From assembly GCF_901000735.1 (NCBI RefSeq), contig NC_081544.1, positions 36,221,235 through 36,285,234 of the forward strand: a stretch of DNA of 64,000 nt. Direction: 5' to 3'. The stretch is from Corylus avellana. Its lineage: Eukaryota; Streptophyta; Magnoliopsida; Fagales; Betulaceae. The notes below the pieces were generated by a model. That model saw only the letters and a program-made list of their open reading frames with translations, was not told where the DNA came from and ran no database searches. The position numbers were made by a program, and so were the translations under genes. This document shows positions 31,623-43,100 of this stretch, piece after piece; the stretch's first letter is position 1, and each line of letters starts with the position of its first letter.

Positions 31623-32986
31623 ATGGTTTCCCCAATTTCACTAGTTTCTCTTGTATTTGCTGTTGCTATTGCATCTGTAGATTGCAACATTGAAGGTTTG
31701 GAAATTGAGTTCATACGTTTGTTAATGTGTATTTTAATTTTTGTATGAAAATGTGTTTTGACTTGATAACAGAAAACAAAAGACAGCTCTGGCAAATGGG
31801 AAAACAATGTCTCTCAACCTGAGTTAATTTTGTTTTGCTAAAACAGGGGATGCACTTTCTGCCTGGAAAACCAACTTGGTAGACCCTAGCAATGTCCTTC
31901 AGAGCTGGGATTCAACTTTGGTGAATCCATGCACCTGGTATCATATTACTTGCGACCTTAATGATCACGTCACAAGGGTGTAAGCATTCTTCTTCTTCTT
32001 CTTCTTCTTCTTCTTCTCTACACCACCTTTTCATCTTCTTCTTCTTCTTCATCAAGAATTAACTAGATTTCATGAATTGTAGGGACCTTGGCCATATTGG
32101 ACTTTCGGGAATTCTTGTCCCTCAGCTTGGAGACTTGTCTAATCTTCAATATTTGTAAGATCATAGTTTTCTGGGAAATCTTTCTCTCAGAAAAGGGAAA
32201 ATATCAATATATATATATTAATCGTGGTAATTTAATTTTCTGGCAGGGAGGTATATGGAAATAGCCTAACTGGAGTCATACCAACGGAAATTGGTAAAAT
32301 AACGACCCTGATTAGCTTGGACCTGTACCAGAATCAACTTTCTGGGACCATCCCACCATCTCTTGGAAGCTTGGTTTCCTTAAAGTTTTTGTGAGTATAT
32401 CTCTCCATTTTTCTTTCAAGTTTGATAAAAGAAATTATGAGGAATTTATTTAGTCTTCAAGGGTGATTTTGTATGTATTGTTTGCAGGAGATTGAACAGT
32501 AACAAGCTTACTGGCGCAGTACCAGCAGAGGTCCTTCAACTTGTTAAATCAGGGAGTTTGACTGTTTAGTGAGTTTACTCATTCTCTTTTGAGTTCAAGC
32601 CATATTGTGTTTAATATCATTTTTATTTATTTTTAGTTTCTAAAAAGAATTTACAATTTAGATTTTTATTTATTTATTTTTTTGGATAAATTATTAGATG
32701 AAGATTTTTATCAATTATTTACCATATATCATTCTTCATATTTTTCTAATTGCAAGTGTCATACTATTATTTATCAGTAATGTATCAGACAACCAGCTAG
32801 TAGGGAGTGTCCACCACACAAACACAGCAGGTAAACATACTACTTTGCCATTAGCTATTTGTACAGATATTCCCACGTTTGACAACATGCTCCAACTCAT
32901 TTTTTTTTTTTTTTTTAATGGCTAATTTACTAATCTCCAGCTTATTCTTTTTCTTTTTCTTTTTCCAAGAGCTCGGAAGTAAATGA
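31623..32986 (+). CDS. Secreted leucine-rich-repeat protein, short paralogue B
   Basis: Seven exons of exactly the same lengths as copy A: 31623-31695, 31847-31979, 32083-32154, 32247-32390, 32488-32568, 32778-32830, 32970-32986, giving 190 residues. The signal peptide is identical ([20 protein letters not shown]). The LRRNT cap reads [15 protein letters not shown], with the usual G, and the cysteine pair is [10 protein letters not shown]. Four LRRs follow and the protein ends TNTAELGSK. Differences from copy A are scattered substitutions without indels or stops, and every splice site is kept, so both copies look able to make protein. As in copy A, the family's NPRLEGPEL tail is missing. Confidence 0.82.
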
Positions 32987-33414
32987 CCATGGCCAACGTA
33001 ACACCTGCAAGCTACCATACAGCTTTGGAAAAAATTTGTAATTGTTGAAATAAATTTGTAATTGTTGAAGCCCATTGTTGGTGCCTATAAATAAACCTCT
33101 CTACGTACTGGTTTGTAGCTCTTATATGGCTATGATATCTATATATATATATATATATATGGATTTTTTTTCCTACCAAAATACATTTCCTCCCCCTAAT
33201 TTCCTTTTAGTTTTAGAAATTCATATAATTGGCATGGACTAACCTTTTCTAGTAACTTTTTATGGGGGCAAATCAGGCTAAGCCCAAAACTTATGGATCG
33301 GATGTTGGTTACAGCTTTGAAAAGCCTTATTCATACTTAACAGGCAACAACATAGCAAAACATGCTATGATTGTTAAAACACAAAACACCAACTTACCAA
33401 AAAAAAAAAAAAAG

Positions 33415-33804
33415 GTAACTTTATTGAAGATCTCTGAATTTCTATCTGATTTAATAAACTTCCTCAAAACTTCAAAATTTCTCAATTTAATCTCATGAAC
33501 TTTCAATTGCAATCAATTTGGACTCCTCCGTCAATTTTAACCGTTAGAAATACAAAAAAAGACCAAAATATCCATGATTTTCGTTTTTTTTTTTTTTTTA
33601 AATAAAAAAACGTTTTGGAATTAAGGGTAAAGTTGAAATTTTATACAAAAGTCAAGGGTATAAACGTTGTGTAACGTTTAAAATCTGATAGAGGGGTTCA
33701 CATTGAGAGCAATTGAAAGTTCAATGGACCAAATTGAGAGATTTTAAAGTTTTGGAGGGTTTGTCAAATCGGGGTGGAAGTTTAGGGGTCTTTTATGAAG
33801 TTAC
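33415..33804. mobile_element. Long-inverted-repeat MITE, copy B
   Basis: The counterpart of 23454-23823 at the same site, ends GTAACT..AGTTAC between A-runs. Confidence 0.7.
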
Positions 33805-35298
33805 TAAAAAAAAAAATATTTAACTTATATGTTACATGTTATGATCTCAAATATCTAGCATGGCTTAAGTACAATCTTAACTATCTGTATATAAGTTCTT
33901 TGGCACTCTCTCCTTGCAAACTAATTTTTCATGATGAGTTATACGTACCTAATGTCTGTATCATTTGATATCAGAAATAGCTACTATGTCGAGTAGTAAA
34001 TCATAGAGGGGGGTAATCTATAGGGTCGATTAAAATGTCTTGGTACTGTGTATAGATATAGTATTAAGTCATTGAATACTGATATATGGGTGAAGTCTCT
34101 AAAAGAAAAAATCAGTGTTGATAGAATGGTCCGCCGTAGTGGTTGACATTGGTTGCAAAGTGTCGTTGTATATATGTTAGGATTTTAAGTGTTGCACATG
34201 ACTTAAGTACAATCTTAATCATTTGTATATAAGCTTTGGACACTCTCATCCTACAAGCTGATTTTGAATGGTGAATTTTAAACAAAGTTTGTGTCATTAT
34301 GTCAAAATATTTTTCTTTCTTTTTTTGAAAAAAAAAAAAAAAAAAAAAAAAACCGTAACAAATTGACAAACATACCGGATTCCTTATCCGATTCCCATGA
34401 TGGTGGTTCCCGTGCATATGGATCTTTTAAAAGTCAGTAGGAGGGCCCCAGACAACTAGCAAACCAGGCAAAGTAACTTTGGTTGAAGCTTTAAAAATAA
34501 ATTGAATTTAACTGTGGAGGAGGGAAAAGGATCGTGGGAAGTTGTTTGCCTTTATTGTTAACATATTGTCCGGTTTGATAATTGAAACCAAAAGATCCTT
34601 TTGACCCTTGTTCTTCCTTTTTACAATATGATCATGGGGGATCTTAGGCTTTTCTCAGCCTCTCTCTTCAATTCTTCTGGAATTTTCTCTTTTTCTATTT
34701 ATTTCTTTGGGTGGACGAGGATGTGTAATCAGTAAGAATATATCAAAGCATATATGAATCTAGCTAGGTGAAGTGAAGGGCAAAAGGGGTTTAGTGGTGT
34801 CGAAGAACATGTTTTTGAACATGAAATTAAGGTCAATGGTCAACCATCCAATGCCTTTAATCTTTATGTTTTAATGGGTTGGAGAAATTCGTGAGGTAGT
34901 GATTATACACTCGATGGTCCGTATAGAAAGCTTTTTGCTGTTTGAACAAGCAGTAGAAGAAGGCACTTTTGGTGTTTCCTCCACCTTTTGTGCAAAATAT
35001 ATGATTATGAATAGAACGGAAATGAGAAGCAGTAGTAGAGAGTGCTAGTGGGTTTTGGCTTAGTCAAGTCACATCTTTTAAGGAGAGGAATGGTGATGAT
35101 AATAATAGTAGAATGTCTTTAAGATTACAAAGGTGCTCTCCATGTCCCACTTCCACTACAAAAACCAAACATGCACATGCACATCAACTAAAAGGGAGGG
35201 CAATGCCATCAACCCATGAAGTCAATATATACTAAGACATGGACCAACACAAGAAGCCATACCCATTAATGTACATTAAAAGACGAGTCTCTCACATG
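33805..35298. other. Conserved 3' part of duplication copy B
   Basis: Collinear with 23824-25350. Contains a long A-run (34328-34352). No gene was recognised. Confidence 0.5.
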
Positions 35299-35404
35299 CC
35301 ATCAATTACGCCTTCGATCTACTTTCTGTTTAATGGCCACCATCCATCATTACCTAGCTCTAGCTAGCAGCTACTACATCAATATGTCCATATTATACAT
35401 GTTG

Positions 35405-35529
35405 TCCAGTTAATTTGCTCACAGAATCTGTGACAACTTTTGACATTATTAGTCGTCGCTAATAGCCTTTTTTGACGGAGCAATTGCGACAACTAATCGT
35501 TCTTGCTTAAGGTCAAATTTTTTGTAGTG
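35405..35529. mobile_element. CACTA terminus remnant
   Basis: It ends TTTTTTGTAGTG, preceded by GACGGAGCAATTGCGACAAC-type subterminal sequence. No matching CACTACAAAA start was found within about 1 kb to the left, so this is a truncated element of a different family from the one at 17780. Confidence 0.5.
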
Positions 35530-38292
35530 AAACAACACGTGAAGTATTTTAATTGGAGTCCAGCTAAGCTAATGAAGATTTCACTGTTTTGGCAATATAA
35601 TGTGTTCAGCGGACCACCATGAATTCAAGTAATGAAACCCTTAAGGTTTTCCTGAAGGATCGCTGTGTGTTAAACTTTGTTTTGTTTCCCTTGATCTTGG
35701 CAAAATTAAAACAACACAGGATGTAATAATTTTCTCACTCTCTTATCTTTGCATGAGATTTGAGAGTATATTTATAATATGATCAAGTACTATTTGAAAG
35801 AGAGTTGGTTAATTTACAAATGATGTCACCATAAGATAATGACAATCTATTAATTTACAGACTGAAGTACAAAACTTGTTTACTTGAGCCGGACCTTTAT
35901 CCGGCCTTATCACATAAATGTTTCTTGTCCTCTATTTGAGTTTTACTTAAAAGCCTATCATTTGGATTCTGTTGGGTTGAAACTTCATCCGGTTGTGTCG
36001 AGTGTCACGTTAGTTTGAAGAATTATCATTTCATTGCAGAACATTTGACCGTGTGTCGAGCTAATAATTAGAAGTACCTGCTATAAGGAGTAAAGAACTT
36101 ACTAAAGGAGTTTGTCATGGTGGACTGATGGGAGATAGTTCTGATATTGCTTTACCATTTAGGAATTAAGGAGAATAATCATAGAGAAAACAAAGATGGC
36201 ATGCAAAGAAATGATCAGACTATGGATAATCACTTTTTACCTTATATTTGCCACTCTTTATGCATATTCTTCCATAATTACTACTTCATTGGAGATTTCC
36301 TTGTTGCAAATATATAATTTCTACATCTGACGACCCTTATCATGAAATTGCCTCATGCCCGGGATAATGGAAATGGTTACTGACGTGGCAAAAGAGAGGA
36401 TCTCGTGTGTTGTCATGCAGATGTTTTCAGGTCGGTTGGTTAATAGATCGGGTACTAAGTCCACATGACCAATAAACGATAGAATAGTTTTTGGACAGTT
36501 TTTTTCAAATTGAATTGAAAAATTTTATTCCAATAGAGTCTATAAACTGAGATACATCCGCAACTTTCTTCATAATTTTTTTTTTTTAATGAGTGATTCC
36601 CTAGGGACTTCCTTTCTACAATTCGGTTGACTTATTGTTACTCGAATTTTCCTCCTTAAAATTGGGCCTCTCAATACCGAATCTGTGTAAAAACAATTTT
36701 TTAAAATGAATAAGAAGCACAGGAATAAAATTTATGGGACATAATAAACTATGTGTTTACCCTACCACCACAATTTTCCATCATGTTATTCTCTAATTAA
36801 TGCCCATGCACTTCTGCGTTTGTCTATAATCTATATACTCTAATATTCTTGTTCTTCAAAAAGGGGTTTTTTTTATTAAAAAAAAAAAAAAAAAGAGAGT
36901 AGGAGGGTGTTTTTGTCCTCTATGCTTGTTTTATTTTTAACTTTTAAAAATGAACATAATGCAATCTGAAAAAGTAGGCAAGTGTCAGTTTACAGATGCC
37001 AAGTCTCAATTATTCTGGTCTCTATTGGTTTGGCTCCGACAGGGTTCAAAAATTCTTTGGCCAAAAGAATTCAAAGGATATGTCTGGATTCTCCCACCCA
37101 TTTGCCCTTTTCATTTCTCAATGCTGCCATGCACGCACCCCGGCCCCTACACTACTCTCTAATTAATTCTATTATGTTGTTTCGGAGATTAATATATATA
37201 TATTAAAGCATCATGGATTCATGGGGACTTGAAGGCAATTGAACAAACATTTTCTTCGATCCTCACCGCTTACGATTAGATACTTCATTACAAATTAAAA
37301 TAAAGGTCGAATAAGGACCATATATATGGTACCAAACTCTCAAGATATGTTTGTGATATAGAAATGATTAGTTTAATTGAATCGAGATATCATCTAAATT
37401 AAAGCTAGGCTGCAGGTTTATGTCCTTACAAAATTTTCTGTAACCATTTTCTAACGGATAAATATTAGAAACATAAAATGGGTCAATTTTTCGGAATTTT
37501 TTTAACAAAACTTTCATCATTCCAGTAATTTAAACAAATAAAATAAATAAATATATGGCATGATGAAGACTACTGTGGTCCTTTCGGCCTACTCCAAGTC
37601 TTGCTCCACCCAACATCACTTTATTAGTCCCCTACTCTATTGGCCTCCTTAGTAGTAACACAAGGAGGCATGTAGCTAATTAGCCGGCCATAAATTAAAG
37701 AGTAATATTATAATTAATAAATTATATTTTATTAATCAGCTATTTAATAAGGGTTGATTGACACTCGATCGTGTCACTCGCACTTGAGCATAATTAATAA
37801 GATAATAATAAGATAAAATTATAATATTTAACAGTAAACTCAAATAAATGTGAAAGAGATAGAGGGCCGGGCAGAAGAAAATTTATTCTCATTCATTTTT
37901 GACTTAATGTTGAACGAACCTCGTCATCAATGCATCTATAAAACATACAAGTCTTTAATATGCTACTACCCCATCCTCATCCTGATGTGTCACATCAAAG
38001 AGTTGTAAAGGAATAAATATTTTTGTTGCATATATAGCAATATTGTAGTTAATTAGTCTAGGCATCCTAATACCCCCCCGGCCCCTTTAGTACATGCAAG
38101 TTAAGAATTGATCGAGGTCTATTTTATGTTGTAATTTTGTTTTATTTGTATTATTTTAAATGATTTAACAATATATATATATAAAATCGAATTTTTATAA
38201 ATAATTGGATCATGTGATTTCACTTATCGCCCTCCCCTTTTTCCCTCCACTTCTTTATATATTATTTAACTTTATCCACATTATTACAAGTT

Positions 38293-38328
<36 letters not shown>

Positions 38329-38428
38329 GACCGAAAAAGAAAAAAAAAAGTAGAAATATTTAAAGATTGGAATAATTGTTTTGGTTTGGGTATACACTAA
38401 AATACAAGTAGCAGTCCTTTTATGGGCT
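35530..38428. other. Intergenic upstream of the full-length LRR gene
   Basis: AT-rich spacer with an A-run at 36880-36894 and (AT)n at 38295-38327. No gene, RNA or bounded element is supported. The last few hundred bases are the LRR promoter. Confidence 0.5.
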
Positions 38429-38429
38429 C

Positions 38430-38437
38430 TATAAATT
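38430..38437 (+). promoter_or_regulatory. TATA box of the full-length LRR gene
   Basis: TATAAATT in GCTCTATAAATTC, about 170 bp before the start codon. Confidence 0.55.
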
Positions 38438-38603
38438 CTCCCAACAAAGCTCAGATTCCTTGCGTCCTTGCTTAGAAGAAAGAGGCAAATTAAAGCTCGA
38501 TCTCTCGCCCTCTCTCACAGTATTCATATAAGCAAGCATCTTGACTTTGAAATCCATTCTTTGAGTTTTAAGTTTTAACCCACAGATTTCAAGGTTTTTG
38601 GTC

Positions 38604-40814
38604 ATGAAGATCTGGGCCATGTTTCGTCTTCTTGCTGCTTTTCTTCTTTTATCGACCTTTTCAGCACCTGCAAATGCGAACTTAGAAGGTATTAATGCTT
38701 AAAGAACCATTTGTATTTGACATATATATACTTAAAATACTTTCTTGCCTGCTCCTATATATATATATTAATTCTTTAATGGTTTCATGAATTTGAATCA
38801 ACAGGGGATGCTCTTTACGCGTTGAGGAGGGCTGTGAAGGATCCAAATGGGGTTCTTGAGAGCTGGGATCCGACCTTGGTGGATCCCTGCACTTGGTTCC
38901 ACGTTACATGCGACACTGATAATCGGGTTACCCGACTGTAAGCCATATTATTCCCTTTAACTTTCTCTTCTTCTTCTTTTTTCATTTTTAATTTCTCTCT
39001 CTCTCTCTCATGTTTGTCTGTAGCTTGTGTTTATTTCTTTTGTCGGTCGCTTAAGTTGGTCTTTGTTTGTAAACTTGTCTAAAATTTGTCGAATAATTTT
39101 TTTTGCCTTTAAAACAGATTTTTATTTTCGAATATATATATATATATGAATTGAGATTAGGAAAATAATATTCTTCTTATGGATGAACCGCTCCCCTTCT
39201 CTTGGAGGTAGTCGATCAGGTCACTCTGAAACTCTGCCTGTCGGTTGTTAATTAAAGACAAAGGACACCTTCAGCTCTGAGTTTGTCTATTATGCATGTA
39301 TGAGATTTATTGGCGGATGGCAAGCTCTCCCATTTACTACTTTACTCTTTTAAATCATGTAAATATACATTTCTTTTTCTATATATATATAAAGGAATTA
39401 AGAATTAATGAAACTCTTATGTAATATTGAAGATCGAACTGGCCGGGGTCAAAATAAAATTATATTCATCGGGTAACTCAAATCATATTAGTTTTGGTAG
39501 CAGATGTATAAATCATGTTGTTATATGTAATCTTTATCAATATTTTAAGTGGGTAATGATATTTGCAGAGACCTCGGAAATGCAAAGCTGTCGGGCAGTC
39601 TGGTTCCCGAGTTGGGGAAGCTCGAGCGTCTTCAGTATCTGTAAGTAGATTACTATTGTTTATCCAATTTTTCACATTTTTATATTATATATGTCTGGTG
39701 AAGTTTCACTTGATTTAAAAAATAAATAAATAAATAAACAAGTATGCAGAAGAAAGGGGGAGAAAAAAAGTTTGTATTTTAATAAGGTTTTGTTATTATT
39801 AAATTAAGGTAGATAGTAGATACAAACAAAAATTACCAAATTTAATAGAGGCACGTAAGATGTAGCAGATATATATATAAATATGTAGAGATGGAGCGGT
39901 GGAAAAGCTAGCATTGATCAGTACATCACCTGCCCTACCAGCCAAATAGGCAATATTAATTAATGGATCTGGTGTTAAAATTGGCTACGCGCAGTTAATT
40001 ACTTGATTGTGCATGAAATTGATGCTGCATTTAATAAAACGTGGGCGGTACTGGGCATGGTTGGTATATGTAATATGTATGTGTTTGCTGTTATTGCAGG
40101 GAACTGTACATAAACAACTTGGCGGGTCCCATACCGGAGGAACTGGGAGGATTGAAGAGCCTTCTGAGCTTGGATCTTTATCACAATAACCTCACCGGAT
40201 CCATCCCTCCCTCACTCTCTAAGCTCTCCAATCTTAAATTCCTGTAGGCATCAAAAATCATGGTTTCAAATTACTTTTCTTTTGAAAAAAAAAATGTTTT
40301 GATAAATTTAATTTAGACTTTCCTCTTAAATATGAACATGTTTTGCTAGTGGTTTACGTAATCTCTATCCATGCAGGCGATTGAACACCAATAACCTGAC
40401 TGGAAGAATACCGAGGGAACTTACCAAACTTGGAAACCTCAAGATTTTGTAAGTTTTAATTCCCTAAAATACCCTTCTCTCTTCGTTTAATTAATGTTTA
40501 TTAATTGCCCTTATTAAACAAGTACTGAATGTGAAATGTGTAGTGACGTGTCAAACAACGATTTGTGCGGTACATTTCCAACCTCGGGCTCGTTTTCTAA
40601 GTTGTCGGATGAAAGGTACTGATAGATGATCATTTAGAGAATAAAAGCTCTAATCAAGTTAATGCGTCCCTTTTTTTATTTTTTTATTTTATTTTATTAT
40701 TGATCATTTACAAACGATTGATTGTTTGGATGCAGTTTCAAGAATAATCCAAGACTTGAAGGACCAGAACTGATGGGATTTGTTAGATATGATGTTGGAG
40801 GAAGCTGCAAATGA
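38604..40814 (+). CDS. LRR1-type secreted leucine-rich-repeat protein
   Basis: Seven exons: 38604-38688, 38805-38937, 39569-39640, 40100-40243, 40377-40448, 40544-40615, 40736-40814. They give 218 residues, the same length as Arabidopsis LRR1 (At5g21090) as I recall it. The signal peptide (about 1-28, [16 protein letters not shown]..) is followed by the LRRNT cap ([32 protein letters not shown]), LRRs one per 72-bp exon unit (exon 4 is a fused pair), and the C-terminal cap [24 protein letters not shown]. It is an apoplastic protein resembling SERK ectodomains, with family roles in receptor complexes, pathogen response and development. ATG 38604 gives a good signal peptide; the next ATG is five codons on. 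Introns are GT-AG. Confidence 0.9.
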
Positions 40815-42956
40815 TGTATCAATAGGGCAATAATGCGTTGCCCAATCCTTTTGTCTTAATGTCTCTTCATATGAAAGAGCCTCGTGGTTCACTAATATAA
40901 TCATTACTTAGTGTTAATTACTAAACACCAACAAAGCTCCTTATATTTAGTATAGGGATTTTCATTTCCATATTTAAGATTCAAGTTTCAACCACTCGTT
41001 TTTCCAATTTGATGATGTAAATTTGCTCCTTTCTTGGAGCTGTCGGGGTGGTTTGGTTTGTGGATGGTTTTTGTACCATATATATATATATAGATAAATA
41101 TGGAAATAAAGCAGGGAAAATTTTGATCCTCCCCATTGTGTAATGTTATCATTAATCACATAAGATTGAACTTGAATAACAATCCTGCTTGGTAAATTAG
41201 ATTGGAGGAATTTCCTCTTACCCTAATGTCAGATGCATTTTAGTCAATTTAGTAAACCAAGTGAAAATTCTTGTAATCTTGTTTGAAGGAAAACTGTCTG
41301 CCTATAAGACATTGATACCACTGATTACTTTCTTAAATCCATTGGGCAAAAAGGGTTTATATTAGGGTTGTGGCTTCTGTCCCTAGTTGTTCCAAGACAA
41401 GGATACAACTGCACATTCCGAAGGCTGTTGTTATGTTTAGACGTTTCTCATAATTTGGAATTAGGGCAGACAATATGAGCCAGAAATTGCAGAACCTTAA
41501 GAGATAAATGATTCAACAAAATTATGTGAACGCTGAAACCACAAACCAATACTAACAAACAGTTTGATTACTGTGACTAGTTTATCAAGGGAATTATAGT
41601 TGAATAAATTGCTCATTAGGAGTAATAAATGTAACTAATAATGTTAAATATTATTTGTACAGCACTATAGCCCACGGAAAGGGAAATTAATTAATACATA
41701 TCAAGTATTATTAAATCATGCACTCTGTGAGTTTTTTTGAGGGGGTCCATTATACACCCTGAGATTCGATGATGCATATCATCCAATAGCTCAGTTGATT
41801 TTTTTTCTTCAGGCGGGTGAATTTATCATTGTGGGACAGATCTAATATTTTAGCTAGACAGCAGGCCACTGATTCGGATTATTTCACAAATCCTATCACT
41901 ACGAGGCAATTTCTGAGGACAAAAAGAATTCCATCTCCATTATTTTATGTTGTTGACACCAACTTTCTTTCTGGGGCAAATTCAAATTTTATACAACAAC
42001 CAAAGAAGCCCTTCCATTAAGTTTTTAAAAACTTCCAACTCCTCGGATAAAGCACTAACATAGTTTTAACTCATAAAGGATGAAATTCTAGACTCAAGTT
42101 GGGTTAAATGCGTTAATTGATTATTGTTGAAACAAACCAAGCAGAAAAGATTTCACCTGGAAACTCAGGTACAAGATAAGGAGCTCACATGGACCGTAAG
42201 AGGGAGGAAAGAAAACAGTGACTCAACTATTATTTGCTTGCACTAGATAACACATTCCTCAAAAATGATGAAACACATTGGAATTTTATTCAATGAATCT
42301 ATGCCAAGTGCCCATCAAACTAAACAATTGGTGAATGCAACAGATAACAGAAATAAACAAAAATTATAATGAACATATTTACAGATCTACCGCCATACCA
42401 ATTGGTGAGAAACAATCTCGCTCCCACAACTTAGGGTTGCCAAATCGAAACAAAATTATCACTGAATATGTGAATAGACTCAATCCGCACCTGTGTCCAA
42501 ATTTATCAACACTTAGAAACAAATAATAGGTCTTACACTCACACCAGGCAGAAAAAGTAGTAGACATCCACACTAATAATTTGTCAACATTAGAAACACG
42601 TTTGTTAGCTAACTAAGTTAGGAATATTAGTTTTTATAATAGGGGGGAAATCTGGTGCACAAGAAAAGGAACCAATCCCCCCTCCTCCCCCCACCCCCAC
42701 CCCAAATTGACATATAGTAATAATTGAAGCATGTGTGTTTTCAACATCTTCTGAAAAACAAATAGGACTTACGTACTAGATGTTGAGTTGTTTGAGTTAG
42801 CTTTATATGGATATAAGTAACTTGGCTCTTTCTATTTTTTGAGGGATATTCAGCTACCAGCCAACAAAAGGCCAATATATAGTGGTTTGGACCGTTTGGT
42901 CATCTAATCAAATCCTGATCTGGATGGATCTATCAAGTATGTGTGCCATCATTTAG

Positions 42957-42990
<34 letters not shown>

Positions 42991-43100
42991 ATAAGTAATC
43001 GAAGTATCAGTAAAATCAGTTAGTTCTATATGGGTCCTACAAAGTGAATTTCCAGACATGAAACATATCAGATCATTAAAGCAGCCTCTAATGTCTATAT
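40815..43100. other. Intergenic between convergent LRR and BAR-like genes
   Basis: It contains the two 3' flanks and an (AT)n tract at 42958-42988. No coding or RNA gene was recognised. Confidence 0.5.

Larger units (their letters stand above)
29376..35298 (+). repeat. Segmental duplication, copy B
   Basis: The counterpart of 16955-25350, in the same orientation and about 12.4 kb downstream. It starts inside the region matching COL exon 3 and ends in ACGAGTCTCTCACATG. It lacks the CACTA element but has gained a SINE with a local duplication (30840-31065). Confidence 0.92.
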
